Source of the DNA: Comamonas thiooxydans
GTDB taxonomy: Bacteria; Pseudomonadota; Gammaproteobacteria; Burkholderiales; Burkholderiaceae_C
Assembly: GCF_000964545.1 (NCBI RefSeq)
Contig: NZ_BBVD01000004.1
Span: 1 to 64,000, forward strand
Length of the DNA: 64,000 nt
Direction: 5' to 3'
Made by a program: the position numbers and the translations under genes. Below are positions 24,108-32,305 of this stretch, piece by piece. The notes below the pieces were generated by a model. That model was not told the DNA's origin. It made no database searches and saw only the letters and a list, made by a program, of their open reading frames with translations. The first letter of the stretch is position 1. Every line of letters starts with the position of its first letter.

Positions 24108-25299
24108 AATCAGCCTGCTTGCGCAGAAACGCCGGGATCTCCACATCGTCCATGCCGCCAGACGCCAGCGCGCTCACGCGCTCCGAAGCCTGGGTGCGGT
24201 TGGTGCGCCAGACGCTGGGCACATTGGTGTTGGCCGTGCCGTAGTCCATGCCGCCCAGGGGAGGCAGACCCACTGCCACGTTGTCGGTACCGGTACGCAG
24301 ACCGCCCTGCACCACCTGGATGTTCTGGCGACGCACATTGGGACGCGACAGGCCGGTGGCCACCACGGTCACGCGGATTTCGTCGCCCAGCGAGTCATCG
24401 TAGGCAGCGCCGTAGATCACATGCGCATCGGGAGACGCATAGGCATTGATGGTGGACATGGCCAGACGCGACTCGGACAGCTTGAGGCTACCCTTGGCTG
24501 CAGTCACCAGCACCAGCACGCCCTTGGCGCCGGACAGATCGATGCCTTCCAGCAGCGGGCAGGCCACGGCCTGCTCGGCAGCGATACGGGCACGATCGGG
24601 ACCGGCGGCCTTGGCCGTGCCCATCATGGCCTTGCCGGGCTCGCCCATCACGGTGCGCACGTCTTCGAAGTCGACGTTCACATGGCCGTACTCGTTGATG
24701 ATTTCGGCAATGCCGCCCACGGCGTTCTTCAGAACGTCGTTGGCATGGGCAAAAGCCTCGTCCTGGGAGATATCGTCGCCCAGCACATCGAGCAGCTTTT
24801 CGTTGAGCACAACGATCAGCGAGTCCACATTCGCCTCCAGCTCGGCCAGGCCGGCGTCAGCGTTCTGCATGCGGCGACCGCCTTCCCACTCGAAAGGCTT
24901 GGTCACCACACCCACCGTCAGAATGCCCATTTCCTTGGCCACTCGTGCGATCACAGGCGATGCACCGGTACCCGTACCACCACCCATGCCTGCCGTAATG
25001 AAGAGCATGTGCGCGCCTTCGATGGCAGCGCGAATATCTTCCACAGCAGCTTCCGCAGCATCGCGGCCCTTGTCGGGCTTGCTGCCGGCACCCAGGCCGC
25101 TGCCACCCAGATGGATGGTGCGGTGAGCGCGGCTGCGCAACAGAGCTTGAGCATCGGTATTGGCCGTAATGAATTCGACGCCCTGAACGCTGCGTTCAAT
25201 CATGTGGTCGACGGCGTTGCCGCCGCCGCCGCCGACGCCGATCACCTTGATCTGCGTGCCTTGGTTGAATTCTTCGGTTTCAATCATGTCGATAGGCAT
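24106..25299 (-). CDS. ftsZ: Cell division GTPase FtsZ
   Basis: 397 residues. FtsZ polymerises into the Z-ring at midcell. The tubulin signature GGGTGTG (106-112), the N-terminal KVIGVGGGGGNAV nucleotide loop and the T7 loop NVDFEDVRTVM needed for GTP hydrolysis in the neighbouring subunit are present. A variable linker follows residue about 320, then the conserved C-terminal peptide DVEIPAFLRKQAD that binds FtsA and ZipA. AGGAGCACCACC precedes the ATG. It lies 146 bases after ftsA. Confidence 0.98.
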   Translation of the reverse strand: MPIDMIETEEFNQGTQIKVIGVGGGGGNAVDHMIERSVQGVEFITANTDAQALLRSRAHRTIHLGGSGLGAGSKPDKGRDAAEAAVEDIRAAIEGAHMLFITAGMGGGTGTGASPVIARVAKEMGILTVGVVTKPFEWEGGRRMQNADAGLAELEANVDSLIVVLNEKLLDVLGDDISQDEAFAHANDVLKNAVGGIAEIINEYGHVNVDFEDVRTVMGEPGKAMMGTAKAAGPDRARIAAEQAVACPLLEGIDLSGAKGVLVLVTAAKGSLKLSESRLAMSTINAYASPDAHVIYGAAYDDSLGDEIRVTVVATGLSRPNVRRQNIQVVQGGLRTGTDNVAVGLPPLGGMDYGTANTNVPSVWRTNRTQASERVSALASGGMDDVEIPAFLRKQAD

Positions 25300-25445
25300 G
25301 GTGGTGCTCCTGTTCTCTAGTGGTGGTTTGTCGCTGCTGTGGAAAAGAAATTTCGAACTCTTGAGGTCTTCGCGGTCTTCGTCGTCGATACCGCGAAAAA
25401 TCCATCTGTGGTGGTCCGGTGATGAACATGCGATAAGTGCTCATA

Positions 25446-26675
25446 TCAGAAGTTCCCCACGATGAAGTCTTTGAACCGGCCAAAAGCGGTCTTCATGGAA
25501 CCGCTCTTCTGGGCCACCTTGTAGCCACGCAGACGTGCCAGACGTGCTTCATCGAGCAGGCCCATCACCGTGGCGGCACGGGGCTGGGCGACCATGTCGG
25601 CCAGCGCACCGGAATATTTGGGAAGCCCGCGACGCACGGGCTTGAGGAAGATGTCTTCGCCAAGCTCGATCATCCCGGGCATGACGGCGCTGCCGCCCGT
25701 AAGCACGATGCCCGAGGACAGCACTTCTTCGTAGCCCGATTCGCGGATGACCTGCTGCACCAGCGAGAAGATCTCCTCCACGCGGGGCTCGATCACGCCG
25801 GCCAGGGCCTGCTTGCTGATCATGCGCGGGCTGCGGTCGCCCAGGCCCGGCACCTCGACCTGGGCATCGGGATCGGCCAGCAACTGCTTGGCATAGCCGC
25901 TCTCGACCTTGATGTCCTCGGCATCCTTGGTGGGAGTACGCAGGGCCATGGCGATGTCGCTGGTGATCAGGTCACCGGCAATCGGGATCACGGCCGTGTG
26001 GCGAATCGCACCGCCGGTGAAGATGGCCACATCGGTCGCTCCCGCACCGATGTCCACCACTGCCACGCCCAGCTCGCGCTCGTCATCGGTCAGCACGGCC
26101 TGGGCCGACGCCAGCGGGTTGAGCAGCAACTGCTCGACTTCCAGGCCGCAGCGGCGCACGCATTTGATGATGTTCTCGGCCGCGCTCTGGGCGCCGGTCA
26201 CGATATGGATCTTGGCCTCAAGGCGAATGCCGCTCATGCCGATGGGCTCGCGCACCTCGTGGCCGTCAATGACGAACTCCTGCGCCTCGACCAGCAGCAG
26301 GCGCTGGTCGGACGAGATATTGATGGCCTTGGCGGTTTCCATCACGCGAGCCATATCGGTGGACGAGACTTCCTTGTCCTTGATGGCCACCATGCCGCTG
26401 GAATTCAGACCGCGGATATGACTGCCCGTAATGCCGGTACACACTCGCTGGATCTTGCAATCCGCCATCAGCTCGGCCTCTTTGAGCGCCTGCTGGATGC
26501 TTTGCACGGTCGCATCGATATTCACGACCACGCCGCGCTTCAAGCCGTTGCTGGGGGCTACGCCCAGGCCCGCCAGCTTGAGCTCGCCATTGGACATGAC
26601 CTCGGCCACCACCGCCATGACCTTGGCCGTGCCGATATCCAGCCCAACAATCACATCCTTGTATTCTCTTGCCAT
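25446..26675 (-). CDS. ftsA: Cell division protein FtsA
   Basis: 409 residues, actin-like ATPase fold. FtsA tethers FtsZ to the membrane through a C-terminal amphipathic helix, here FGRFKDFIVGNF. The opening VIVGLDIGTAKVMAVVAEV is the phosphate-1 motif, with VVDIGAGATDVAIF as phosphate 2 and GIVLTGGSAVMPGM as the adenosine motif; the FtsA-specific 1C subdomain lies at about 85-165. It follows ftsQ by 72 bases. Confidence 0.97.
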   Translation of the reverse strand: MAREYKDVIVGLDIGTAKVMAVVAEVMSNGELKLAGLGVAPSNGLKRGVVVNIDATVQSIQQALKEAELMADCKIQRVCTGITGSHIRGLNSSGMVAIKDKEVSSTDMARVMETAKAINISSDQRLLLVEAQEFVIDGHEVREPIGMSGIRLEAKIHIVTGAQSAAENIIKCVRRCGLEVEQLLLNPLASAQAVLTDDERELGVAVVDIGAGATDVAIFTGGAIRHTAVIPIAGDLITSDIAMALRTPTKDAEDIKVESGYAKQLLADPDAQVEVPGLGDRSPRMISKQALAGVIEPRVEEIFSLVQQVIRESGYEEVLSSGIVLTGGSAVMPGMIELGEDIFLKPVRRGLPKYSGALADMVAQPRAATVMGLLDEARLARLRGYKVAQKSGSMKTAFGRFKDFIVGNF

Positions 26676-26747
26676 ATCAGCTTCCGCCCCCGGTAGGTTC
26701 TGTCTTGTCTTTGTGTGCGCCTTGCATGTCTGCTCCCCTGCTCCTGC

Positions 26748-27557
26748 TCATCGTCTGGCCCTGGCAGCAGCTGCCGGCGCGGAGGTTCCAGTGGTCACGC
26801 CCTTGAGTCGCAAGGCATAGCCGTCTTCGTAACGCAGGTCTGCAGACTCCAGTGCCGCAGCCGAGCGCTTGTATTGAGAGGTGATCTGAGGCAGCGTGCG
26901 CACAAAGCGCTGCACGCGCTGCAATATGTCTTCGGTCGTGCCACCGCCCAGTTCCAGCAGCGCATCGTTATCCAGCACCAGCGTCCAACTGCCACGCGCA
27001 TCCAGAGTCAGGCTGTCCAGCGCCACATCGAGCGGCTTCAAGGCCGGCTCCAGCGCTCGATACATCTGCAGAACACGCGGTGCCGAGCCCTCGGGGCCTT
27101 GCAGACGCGGCAGACCTTCGCGATCCAGTTCGCCCAGATTGGCTTCAAACACTTCGCCGGCCTTGTTGACCAGACCGGTACCGGTCTCAGCCCCCCAGAA
27201 GGCCTCGGCCACATGCTCCTTGAGCGCAACGCGCAAGCCGTTCGGATATTCGCGGCGCACCTGCGCCTCCTGCACCCAGGGCACTTGCTCGAATGCATGC
27301 TGGGCCGCCTTCAGGTCCACCGTGAAGAAGTTGCCTTTGAGTACTGGCGCCACATTGGCGCGCAGCGTCACGGCGTTGTTATGCACCAGCTCGCCTTCCA
27401 CCACGATGCGACCGATATTGAAGGCCGGAGTTCGCATCAACCACCACCCCACGGCCATCACGCACGCCGTCAAGCAGCCCATGAACATCACCGTGGCAGT
27501 GATGTTCATGAGCTTGACGTCGAACGGGACGACGGCTGTGGGCTGGTTGCGGTTCAT
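26748..27557 (-). CDS. ftsQ: Cell division protein FtsQ
   Basis: 269 residues. A short cytoplasmic tail and one membrane helix (about 16-41) precede the POTRA domain (FNIGRIVVEGELVHNNAVTL...PWVQEAQVRREYPNGLRVALKEH), then a beta domain that recruits FtsB and FtsL. The ATG at 27555-27557 forms an ATGA overlap with the ddl stop, and GGAG lies six bases upstream, so this start is favoured over a longer one 17 residues earlier. The C-terminus is Ala/Arg-rich. Confidence 0.96.
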   Translation of the reverse strand: MNRNQPTAVVPFDVKLMNITATVMFMGCLTACVMAVGWWLMRTPAFNIGRIVVEGELVHNNAVTLRANVAPVLKGNFFTVDLKAAQHAFEQVPWVQEAQVRREYPNGLRVALKEHVAEAFWGAETGTGLVNKAGEVFEANLGELDREGLPRLQGPEGSAPRVLQMYRALEPALKPLDVALDSLTLDARGSWTLVLDNDALLELGGGTTEDILQRVQRFVRTLPQITSQYKRSAAALESADLRYEDGYALRLKGVTTGTSAPAAAARARR

Positions 27558-28525
27558 GGCTGCTCCGCTTCTCCATCCAGCGTGCTCATGGCCAGGATGC
27601 CAAGGCACAGGTTTTCGTAGCTCACGCCGGAAGCGCGCGCAGCCATGGGGACGAGAGAATGCCCCGTCATGCCTGGCGAGGTATTGATCTCCAGCAAGAA
27701 AGGCTTGCGGTCGCTGGCGCGAATCATGATGTCGGCACGCGCCCAGCCACGGCAGCCCAGCGTGCGGAAGGCTTTTTCCACAATGCGCTGGATCTCGGCC
27801 TCCTCGACAGCCGGCAGGCCGCTAGGGCAGTGGTACTGCGTGGTATCTGTGAAGTACTTGTTCTGGTAGTCGTAGTTGCCTTCGGGCGCAACGATTCGGA
27901 TCACCGGCAGCGCACCGGCCTGGGCACCCGTGCCCAGCACGGGGCAGGTGGTCTCGTCACCGGCAATGAACTGCTCGCACAGCACTTCTGCGTCGTACTG
28001 GGCCGCCAGCTCGTAGGCCTTGGCGCATTCGTCGGCATTCATCACCTTGGTCAGGCCGATGCTGGAGCCGTCGCGTGCGGGCTTGACGATCATGGGAGCG
28101 CCCAGGGCTTCCAGTGCGGCGCGGGTTTCAGCGGCCGAGGCGACCATGCGCCAGTCCGGCGTGGGCAGGCCTTCAAAGCGCCAGATGCGCTTGGTCATGA
28201 TCTTGTCCATGGCGATGCTGGAAGCCATCACCCCCGAACCCGTATAGGGGATGTCCAGCAACTCCAGTGCACCCTGCACCGTGCCGTCCTCACCGTAGCG
28301 GCCGTGCAGCGCGATGAAGCAGCGGTCAAAGCCTTGCACCTTGAGCTGTTCCAGCCCCTGTTCGGCAGGGTCGAACTTGTGGGCATCGACACCCTTGGAC
28401 TGCAGTGCGGCCAGCACGCCAGCGCCGGACATCAGCGAGACCTCGCGCTCGGACGAGCGACCGCCCATGAGCACGGCGACCTTGCCCAGTGCCTTCACGT
28501 CGATATTTGTACCAAACATGCTCAT
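27554..28525 (-). CDS. ddl: D-alanine--D-alanine ligase
   Basis: 323 residues, ATP-grasp. Ddl joins two D-Ala for addition by MurF. The motifs VAVLMGGRSSEREVSLMSG, HGRYGEDGTVQGALELL, IVKPARDGSSIG and FLLEINTSPGMTGHSLVP (metal ligands Glu and Asn) are present. AGGGAG precedes the ATG, which overlaps the murC stop as ATGA; the 3' end overlaps ftsQ in the same way. Gene position matches ddlB of E. coli. Confidence 0.96.
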   Translation of the reverse strand: MSMFGTNIDVKALGKVAVLMGGRSSEREVSLMSGAGVLAALQSKGVDAHKFDPAEQGLEQLKVQGFDRCFIALHGRYGEDGTVQGALELLDIPYTGSGVMASSIAMDKIMTKRIWRFEGLPTPDWRMVASAAETRAALEALGAPMIVKPARDGSSIGLTKVMNADECAKAYELAAQYDAEVLCEQFIAGDETTCPVLGTGAQAGALPVIRIVAPEGNYDYQNKYFTDTTQYHCPSGLPAVEEAEIQRIVEKAFRTLGCRGWARADIMIRASDRKPFLLEINTSPGMTGHSLVPMAARASGVSYENLCLGILAMSTLDGEAEQP

Positions 28526-29955
28526 TGCGCGCTCCCTGCGGGCGCGGCCAGCTCTTGTTTCTGAAGCATTTCAACCAATTTCCCAGGCACGGCGCCAATC
28601 GATCCGGCCCCCATGCACAGCAATACATCGCCCGCTTGCGCATTGGCAGCGATGGCTGCCGGCATATCGGCAATGTTTTCCACAAATACAGGCTCGACCT
28701 TGCCGGCCACACGCAAGGCGCGAGCCAGGGATCGACCGTCGGCAGCCACGATGGGTGCCTCGCCCGCGGCATAGACCTCGGCCAGCAGCACCGAGTCGGC
28801 GCTGCCGATGACCTTCACAAAGTCCTCGAAACAGTCGCGTGTGCGGCTGTAGCGGTGTGGCTGGAAGGCCAGCACCAGGCGCTGCCCCGGGAAGGCACCG
28901 CGTGCCGCAGCCAGCGTGGCTGCCATTTCCACGGGGTGATGACCGTAGTCGTCGATGACGGTGAACGTGCCGCCATTGGCAGCCGGCAGTTCGCCATAGC
29001 GCTGGAAGCGCCGTCCCACGCCCTTGAAGCCTTCCAAGGCGCGCAGCAGCGCCTCGTCGGAAATCTCGAGCTCCATGGCCACCGCCACGGCAGACAGGGC
29101 GTTGAGCACGTTGTGCTCGCCGGGCAAGCTCAGCACAACCTCCAGATCGGGGTAGCTCTGGCCGTTCTGGCGGCGCACGGTAAAGCGCATGCGACCGGCT
29201 TCGGCACGCACGTTCACGGCGCGCACCTGGGCATCTTCGGCAAAGCCGTAGGTCGTGACCGGACGCGCCAGCTTGGGCAGGATCTCGCGCACGGCAGGGC
29301 TGTCGACGCAGAGGATGGCGCGCCCGTAAAACGGCATGCGATGCAGGAAATCGACAAAGGCCTGCTTGAGGCGGCCGAAGTCATGGCCGTAGGTTTCCAT
29401 GTGATCGGCGTCGATATTGGTAACGACGGCCATCACAGGCAGCAGGTTCAGGAAGGAGGCATCGGACTCGTCGGCCTCGACCACGATGTAGTCGCCCTGA
29501 CCCAGCTTGGCATTCGCGCCGGCGCTGTTGAGCTTGCCGCCGATCACGAAGGTCGGGTCCAGGCCGGCTTCGGCCAGCACACTGGTCACCAGGCTGGTGG
29601 TGGTGGTCTTGCCATGCGCCCCGGCAATGGCGATGCCCTGCTTGAAACGCATCAGCTCGGCGAGCATCAGCGCACGGGGAACCACAGGAATCTTTTTCTC
29701 GCGCGCAGCCAGGACCTCGGGGTTGTCGCCCTGCACGGCCGTGGAGGTCACCACGGCATCGCTGCCAACAACGTTCTCGGCCGCGTGACCGACAAAGGTC
29801 TTGATGCCCAGGCCCGCCAGGCGGCGCAGCGTGGCGCTGTCGGCCAGATCCGAGCCTGAAATGGCGTAACCCAGGTTGTGCAGAACCTCTGCAATACCGC
29901 TCATGCCGGCGCCGCCAATACCGACAAAGTGAATGTGATGAATGGCGTGTTTCAT
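28522..29955 (-). CDS. murC: UDP-N-acetylmuramate--L-alanine ligase MurC
   Basis: 477 residues (E. coli 491). MurC adds L-Ala to UDP-MurNAc. The start IHHIHFVGIGGAGMSGIAEVL, ATP loop IAGAHGKTTTTSLV, VVEADESDASFL and DDYGHHPVEM segment are the family motifs. It overlaps murG and ddl by ATGA at both ends, which suggests strict translational coupling. Unlike Mpl in this window it acts on free L-Ala. Confidence 0.97.
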   Translation of the reverse strand: MKHAIHHIHFVGIGGAGMSGIAEVLHNLGYAISGSDLADSATLRRLAGLGIKTFVGHAAENVVGSDAVVTSTAVQGDNPEVLAAREKKIPVVPRALMLAELMRFKQGIAIAGAHGKTTTTSLVTSVLAEAGLDPTFVIGGKLNSAGANAKLGQGDYIVVEADESDASFLNLLPVMAVVTNIDADHMETYGHDFGRLKQAFVDFLHRMPFYGRAILCVDSPAVREILPKLARPVTTYGFAEDAQVRAVNVRAEAGRMRFTVRRQNGQSYPDLEVVLSLPGEHNVLNALSAVAVAMELEISDEALLRALEGFKGVGRRFQRYGELPAANGGTFTVIDDYGHHPVEMAATLAAARGAFPGQRLVLAFQPHRYSRTRDCFEDFVKVIGSADSVLLAEVYAAGEAPIVAADGRSLARALRVAGKVEPVFVENIADMPAAIAANAQAGDVLLCMGAGSIGAVPGKLVEMLQKQELAAPAGSAQ

Positions 29956-31037
29956 GCTGCCAACTCCTCACAAGCGGCGACCACCTTCGCGGTGGCATCA
30001 GTCTTTTGCATTTTCTTCGCGAGTTCAGCGCGCTCCAACAGCGTCGCACGCTGCATATTTTGTAGCATTTCCGCCAACCCTTGGGCGCTCAAAGTACTTT
30101 GCGGCTGTAACCAACCGCCACCGGCATCCACCAGGAAGCGCGCATTGCTGGTCTGGTGGTCATCCACCGCAGCAGGGAAGGGCACATAGACCGCTGCCGC
30201 CCCTACAGCGGCGATCTCGGTCACGGTGCTGGCACCGGCACGGCAGACGACGAGATCGGCATCCGCAAAAGCCTTGGCCGTGTCATCGATGAAGGGAGTC
30301 AGCTCGGCCTGTACGCCTGCAGCCTGATAGTTGGCACGCAACGCATCGATCTGGGCCGTACCGCTCTGGTGCAGCACCACGGGGCGCTGATCGGCAGGCA
30401 TCAGGGCCAGAGCCTGGGGCACGATCTCATTGAGCGCCCTGGCTCCCAGGCTGCCGCCCACCACCAGCAGCTTGAGCGGGCCGCTGCGGCCGGCAAAGCG
30501 CAGGGCGGGCTCGGCCTGCTCCAGGAAAGCCTGACGCAGCGGATTGCCCACCCATTCGCCCTTGGCAAATACCTTGGGGAAAGCCGTGAACACTCGCTTG
30601 GCCACCTTGGCCACGACCTTGTTGGCCATGCCGGCCACGGAGTTCTGCTCGTGCAGCACCACGGGCACGCCCGAAGCCGCAGCCATCAGGCCACCGGGCA
30701 CGGTGAGGTACCCGCCCAGGCCGATGACCACATCGGGCTGCACGCGCTTCATCACGGCACGCGCCTGCGAGAAGGCCTTCGCCAGCCTGAACGGCAGTTG
30801 CACCAGGGTCTTGAGCCCCTTGCCGCGCACGCCGCCAAATTCGATCAGCTCCAGTGCAAAGCCCTGGGGCGGCACGATGCGCGACTCCATGGAGCCGGGC
30901 GCTCCCAGCCAGTGCACATTCCAGCCGCGCGCACGCAACTCCTGTGCCACGGCCAGACCGGGGAAGATATGACCGCCGGTACCACCGGCCATCACCAGTG
31001 CCGTGCGCGGCTTGCTTGGCTTGATGAGCAGGCTCAT
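29952..31037 (-). CDS. murG: UDP-GlcNAc:lipid I N-acetylglucosaminyltransferase MurG
   Basis: 361 residues, GT-B fold, peripheral on the inner membrane face; it makes lipid II from lipid I. The glycine loop MAGGTGGHIFPGLAVA, HEQNSVAGMANK and the donor-site VCRAGASTVTEIAAVGAAAVYVPFP are diagnostic. Overlaps with ftsW and murC are four bases each. The C-terminus has an AT-richer patch, possibly from small repeats. Confidence 0.97.
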   Translation of the reverse strand: MSLLIKPSKPRTALVMAGGTGGHIFPGLAVAQELRARGWNVHWLGAPGSMESRIVPPQGFALELIEFGGVRGKGLKTLVQLPFRLAKAFSQARAVMKRVQPDVVIGLGGYLTVPGGLMAAASGVPVVLHEQNSVAGMANKVVAKVAKRVFTAFPKVFAKGEWVGNPLRQAFLEQAEPALRFAGRSGPLKLLVVGGSLGARALNEIVPQALALMPADQRPVVLHQSGTAQIDALRANYQAAGVQAELTPFIDDTAKAFADADLVVCRAGASTVTEIAAVGAAAVYVPFPAAVDDHQTSNARFLVDAGGGWLQPQSTLSAQGLAEMLQNMQRATLLERAELAKKMQKTDATAKVVAACEELAA

Positions 31038-32305
31038 GCGTGGCCTCCCTTCATCAGCAGCTTGTTTTCGTAATCGACTCTGAGCACCACAGCTATCGCA
31101 ATCAAATTCATCAAAATGGCCGAACCGCCAAAACTCATTAACGGCAGAGTCAGGCCTTTGGTTGGCAGAGCGCCCAGATTCACACCCATGTTGATAAAGG
31201 CCTGGAAGCCCATCCAGATCGCCACGCCCTCGGCCACCAGCCCGGCAAAGACACGGTCCAGCGCGATGGCCTGACGGCCGATCAGCATGATGCGGCGGGT
31301 CAACCAGAAGAAGACGGCAGCAATCAGCAGCAGGCCGACCAGACCAAATTCTTCGCCGATCACTGCCAGCAGGAAGTCGGTATGCGCTTCGGGCAGCCAG
31401 TGCAGCTTTTCCACGCTGCGGCCCAGGCCCACGCCAAAGATCTCGCCCCGCCCGATGGCAATCAGCGCATGCGAGAGCTGGTAGCCCTTGCCCAGCGCAT
31501 GCTTCTCATCCCAGGGATCGAGGTAGGCAAAAATACGTTCGCGGCGCCACTCCGAGGTGGCGATGATCATGCCGAAGGCCAGCACCACCAGCAGTGCGAT
31601 GATGAAGAACATGCGCGCATTCACGCCGCCCAGGAACAGAATGCCCATGGAGATCACGACGATCACCATGAAAGCCCCCATGTCGGGCTCGGCCAGCAGC
31701 AGCACGCCCACCACGACCACGGCCAGACCCATGGGCAGCACGGCGCGGAAGAAGCGCTCCTTGACCTCCATCTTGCGCACCATGTAGTCGGCCGCGTAGA
31801 TCAGGATGGAGAACTTGGCCAGCTCGGAAGGCTGGAAGTTCATGATGCCCAGCGACAGCCAGCGCCGCGCGCCGTTGACCACCGTGCCCACATGCGGGAT
31901 CAGCACCGCCACCAGCAACACAATGGAGATCAGAAACAGCTTGCGCGCCACCTTCTCCCAGACATTCATGGGCACCTGGAAGGCCAGCAGCGCGGCCACA
32001 AAGGCCATGCCTATCGACATGGTGTGGCGCAGCAGAAAGTGATAGGGCTCGATCTTGCCAAAGCGCGGGTTGTCCGGCATCGCAATCGATGCCGAATACA
32101 CCATGACCAGACTCCAGGACAGCAAGGCGATGACGACCCAGATCAGAGCCTGATCCAGCCCCAGTACGCTTGCCGGAGTACGGGTGGGACGGTCGTACAG
32201 CGGCCCGCCTACGCGCACAGGCAGCACGTCGATGGGCCTTTCCTCTGCGCTGCGGAACCACGAGCGCATGCGGCCGGAGAGGCTGGTCAGGAAGGCGGCT
32301 GTCAT
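31034..32305 (-). CDS. ftsW: Septal SEDS peptidoglycan polymerase FtsW
   Basis: 423 residues, about ten membrane helices after a 60-residue cytoplasmic N-terminus. FtsW polymerises septal glycan with FtsI. The SEDS motifs LGIMNFQPSELAKFSILIY, EPDMGAFMVI, the long loop LPEAHTDFLLAVIGEEFGLVG and TKGLTLPLMSFGGSA are present. Its place between murD and murG separates it from rodA at 13.6 kb. Confidence 0.96.
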   Translation of the reverse strand: MTAAFLTSLSGRMRSWFRSAEERPIDVLPVRVGGPLYDRPTRTPASVLGLDQALIWVVIALLSWSLVMVYSASIAMPDNPRFGKIEPYHFLLRHTMSIGMAFVAALLAFQVPMNVWEKVARKLFLISIVLLVAVLIPHVGTVVNGARRWLSLGIMNFQPSELAKFSILIYAADYMVRKMEVKERFFRAVLPMGLAVVVVGVLLLAEPDMGAFMVIVVISMGILFLGGVNARMFFIIALLVVLAFGMIIATSEWRRERIFAYLDPWDEKHALGKGYQLSHALIAIGRGEIFGVGLGRSVEKLHWLPEAHTDFLLAVIGEEFGLVGLLLIAAVFFWLTRRIMLIGRQAIALDRVFAGLVAEGVAIWMGFQAFINMGVNLGALPTKGLTLPLMSFGGSAILMNLIAIAVVLRVDYENKLLMKGGHA